In this document: positions 14,060 to 14,710 of the stretch, in pieces | Layout: every line of letters begins with the position of its first letter | How positions within the stretch are numbered: position 1 is the first letter of the stretch | NCBI GenBank assembly: GCA_964506935.1 | Contig: CAZDOD010000061.1 | Location: forward strand, 1 to 14,710 | Direction: 5' to 3' | Origin: CAZDOD01 sp964506935 | GTDB taxonomy: Bacteria > Desulfobacterota > Zymogenia > Zymogenales > Zymogenaceae | Length of the DNA stretch: 14,710 nt | Position numbers and translations under genes: made by a program | Notes under the pieces: generated by a model | Database searches by the model: none | What the model was told of the DNA's origin: nothing | Seen by the model: the letters and a program-made list of their open reading frames with translations, nothing else

Positions 14060-14710
14060 TAAAGCGGTGACATTTCAGTTGATTGATGATGCTCAAAAAA
14101 AGGTCTTTGACACACTAAAAGGACGCCACATTGAGGTTTGGGAAGAAAAGAATCTCAGAGACCTCAAGTACACCCTGAAGTCCAAGAGGCCCGATTTTCT
14201 CTTTATCGGCTCCAAATATCTTTTAAAGAGGGGCATCGGTCTTGTATCATCCATCAAGAAGGGTATAGCTGGTCTTTCGGTGATCATCGTTTCAACCACT
14301 GACGAAAGAAGAAAGCTCCTCCCATTCCTGAATGAGGATGTTTCCGGTATTCTATACGAACCCTATTATCAAAAAGAAATAATGTTCGTTCTGAATTCAT
14401 CAGAAAAGATGATGAAGACCGAGATACAGCATGATACTGCAGATGAACTTTTAAGTCATTTGTTAGACCTTAATAGGATCTACATAGGGAAGTCCCCAAA
14501 TACGAATCATGTCAGAAAGGGTGCGTTTGGGGCGAAAAAAAACAGGGAACCCATCTTGATAGTCGGTGAGACGGGATGCGGAAAGACACATATTTCTAAT
14601 TTTATTCACATAAATTCCGAAAACACACTATCTCCTTTCAGAATATATAATCCCATAAAGGAACCGGAGAGGGGTAGGGGGATAGCAAAATATATAGAGG
14701 GCCTTCCTCC
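14028..14710 (+). CDS. Sigma-54-type AAA+ regulator with degenerate receiver domain (3' truncated)
   Basis: A reading frame open to the window end, 227 codons seen. Residues about 14-125 have the alternating strand/helix pattern of a response-regulator receiver, but the phospho-acceptor position reads FIGSKY instead of LLD and the conserved Lys-Pro near the end reads YEPY (Glu111). The switch Ser/Thr region (IVSTTDE, 87-93) is kept. It is therefore probably not phosphorylated in the usual way. Residues from about 173 begin an NtrC-like AAA+ domain: ILIVGETGCGKTHISNFIH with Walker A at 180-187, then SPFRIYN. The usual GESGTGKE reads GETGCGKTH. The sigma-54-contacting GAFTGA loop and the DNA-binding domain are beyond the window. 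ATG 14028 overlaps the dus gene; GTG 14067 is the alternative start. Family call is good, activator function unproven. Confidence 0.78.
   Translation, partial: MRAVEKEFQHNKAVTFQLIDDAQKKVFDTLKGRHIEVWEEKNLRDLKYTLKSKRPDFLFIGSKYLLKRGIGLVSSIKKGIAGLSVIIVSTTDERRKLLPFLNEDVSGILYEPYYQKEIMFVLNSSEKMMKTEIQHDTADELLSHLLDLNRIYIGKSPNTNHVRKGAFGAKKNREPILIVGETGCGKTHISNFIHINSENTLSPFRIYNPIKEPERGRGIAKYIEGLP

Overview
The window looks like a chromosomal segment from an anaerobic, Gram-negative, deltaproteobacteria-like (Desulfobacterota-type) bacterium. This rests on an aldehyde:ferredoxin oxidoreductase (AOR) with MoaD-like partners, a BamD-type outer-membrane lipoprotein, the coexistence of HrcA/CIRCE with an RpoH-type sigma factor, and a sigma-54-type AAA+ regulator. 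The assignment is an inference from gene content, not from a marker-gene tree. No rRNA, tRNA, CRISPR array, transposase or phage gene was seen.

Layout. (1) 1-1812, plus strand: the 3' part of an AOR gene, a MoaD/ThiS-like protein ending in Gly-Gly, the decayed remains of a DnaJ-type J-domain (1375-1532), and a second MoaD-like protein that lacks the Gly-Gly tail. (2) 1813-7077, plus strand: a structured non-coding stretch, a near-consensus promoter (2008-2036) and a perfect CIRCE operator (2041-2067), then the heat-shock operon hrcA-grpE-dnaK-dnaJ. dnaK is split in two reading frames by about 28 extra bases placed exactly in the interdomain linker. (3) 7202-9386, minus strand: a TPR protein, a BamD-like lipoprotein and an XRE-type regulator with a strong terminator. 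(4) 9387-9852: a very AT-rich spacer with a 22-bp palindrome and nested inverted repeats. (5) 9853-10815, minus strand: rpoH with a sigma-70-type promoter abutting a CIRCE-like element. (6) 11011-14710, plus strand: a patatin-like phospholipase, a diadenylate cyclase with a pyruvate-kinase-C-like N-terminal domain, a DusB-type tRNA-dihydrouridine synthase, and the 5' part of a sigma-54-type AAA+ regulator with a degenerate receiver domain, cut by the window end.

How the genes fit together. The central theme is protein-folding stress. HrcA should repress its own operon through CIRCE, and the CIRCE-like element at rpoH suggests HrcA also controls the heat-shock sigma factor, which would place the repressor above the activator. 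The dnaK disruption in an otherwise intact operon, with both halves well conserved, is the most striking observation: it is either a real split or recoded chaperone, a recent mutation, or an assembly problem. The AOR cluster is a separate tungsten/molybdenum-pterin redox module. The right end combines lipid hydrolysis, c-di-AMP synthesis, tRNA modification and regulation, with no obvious single pathway.
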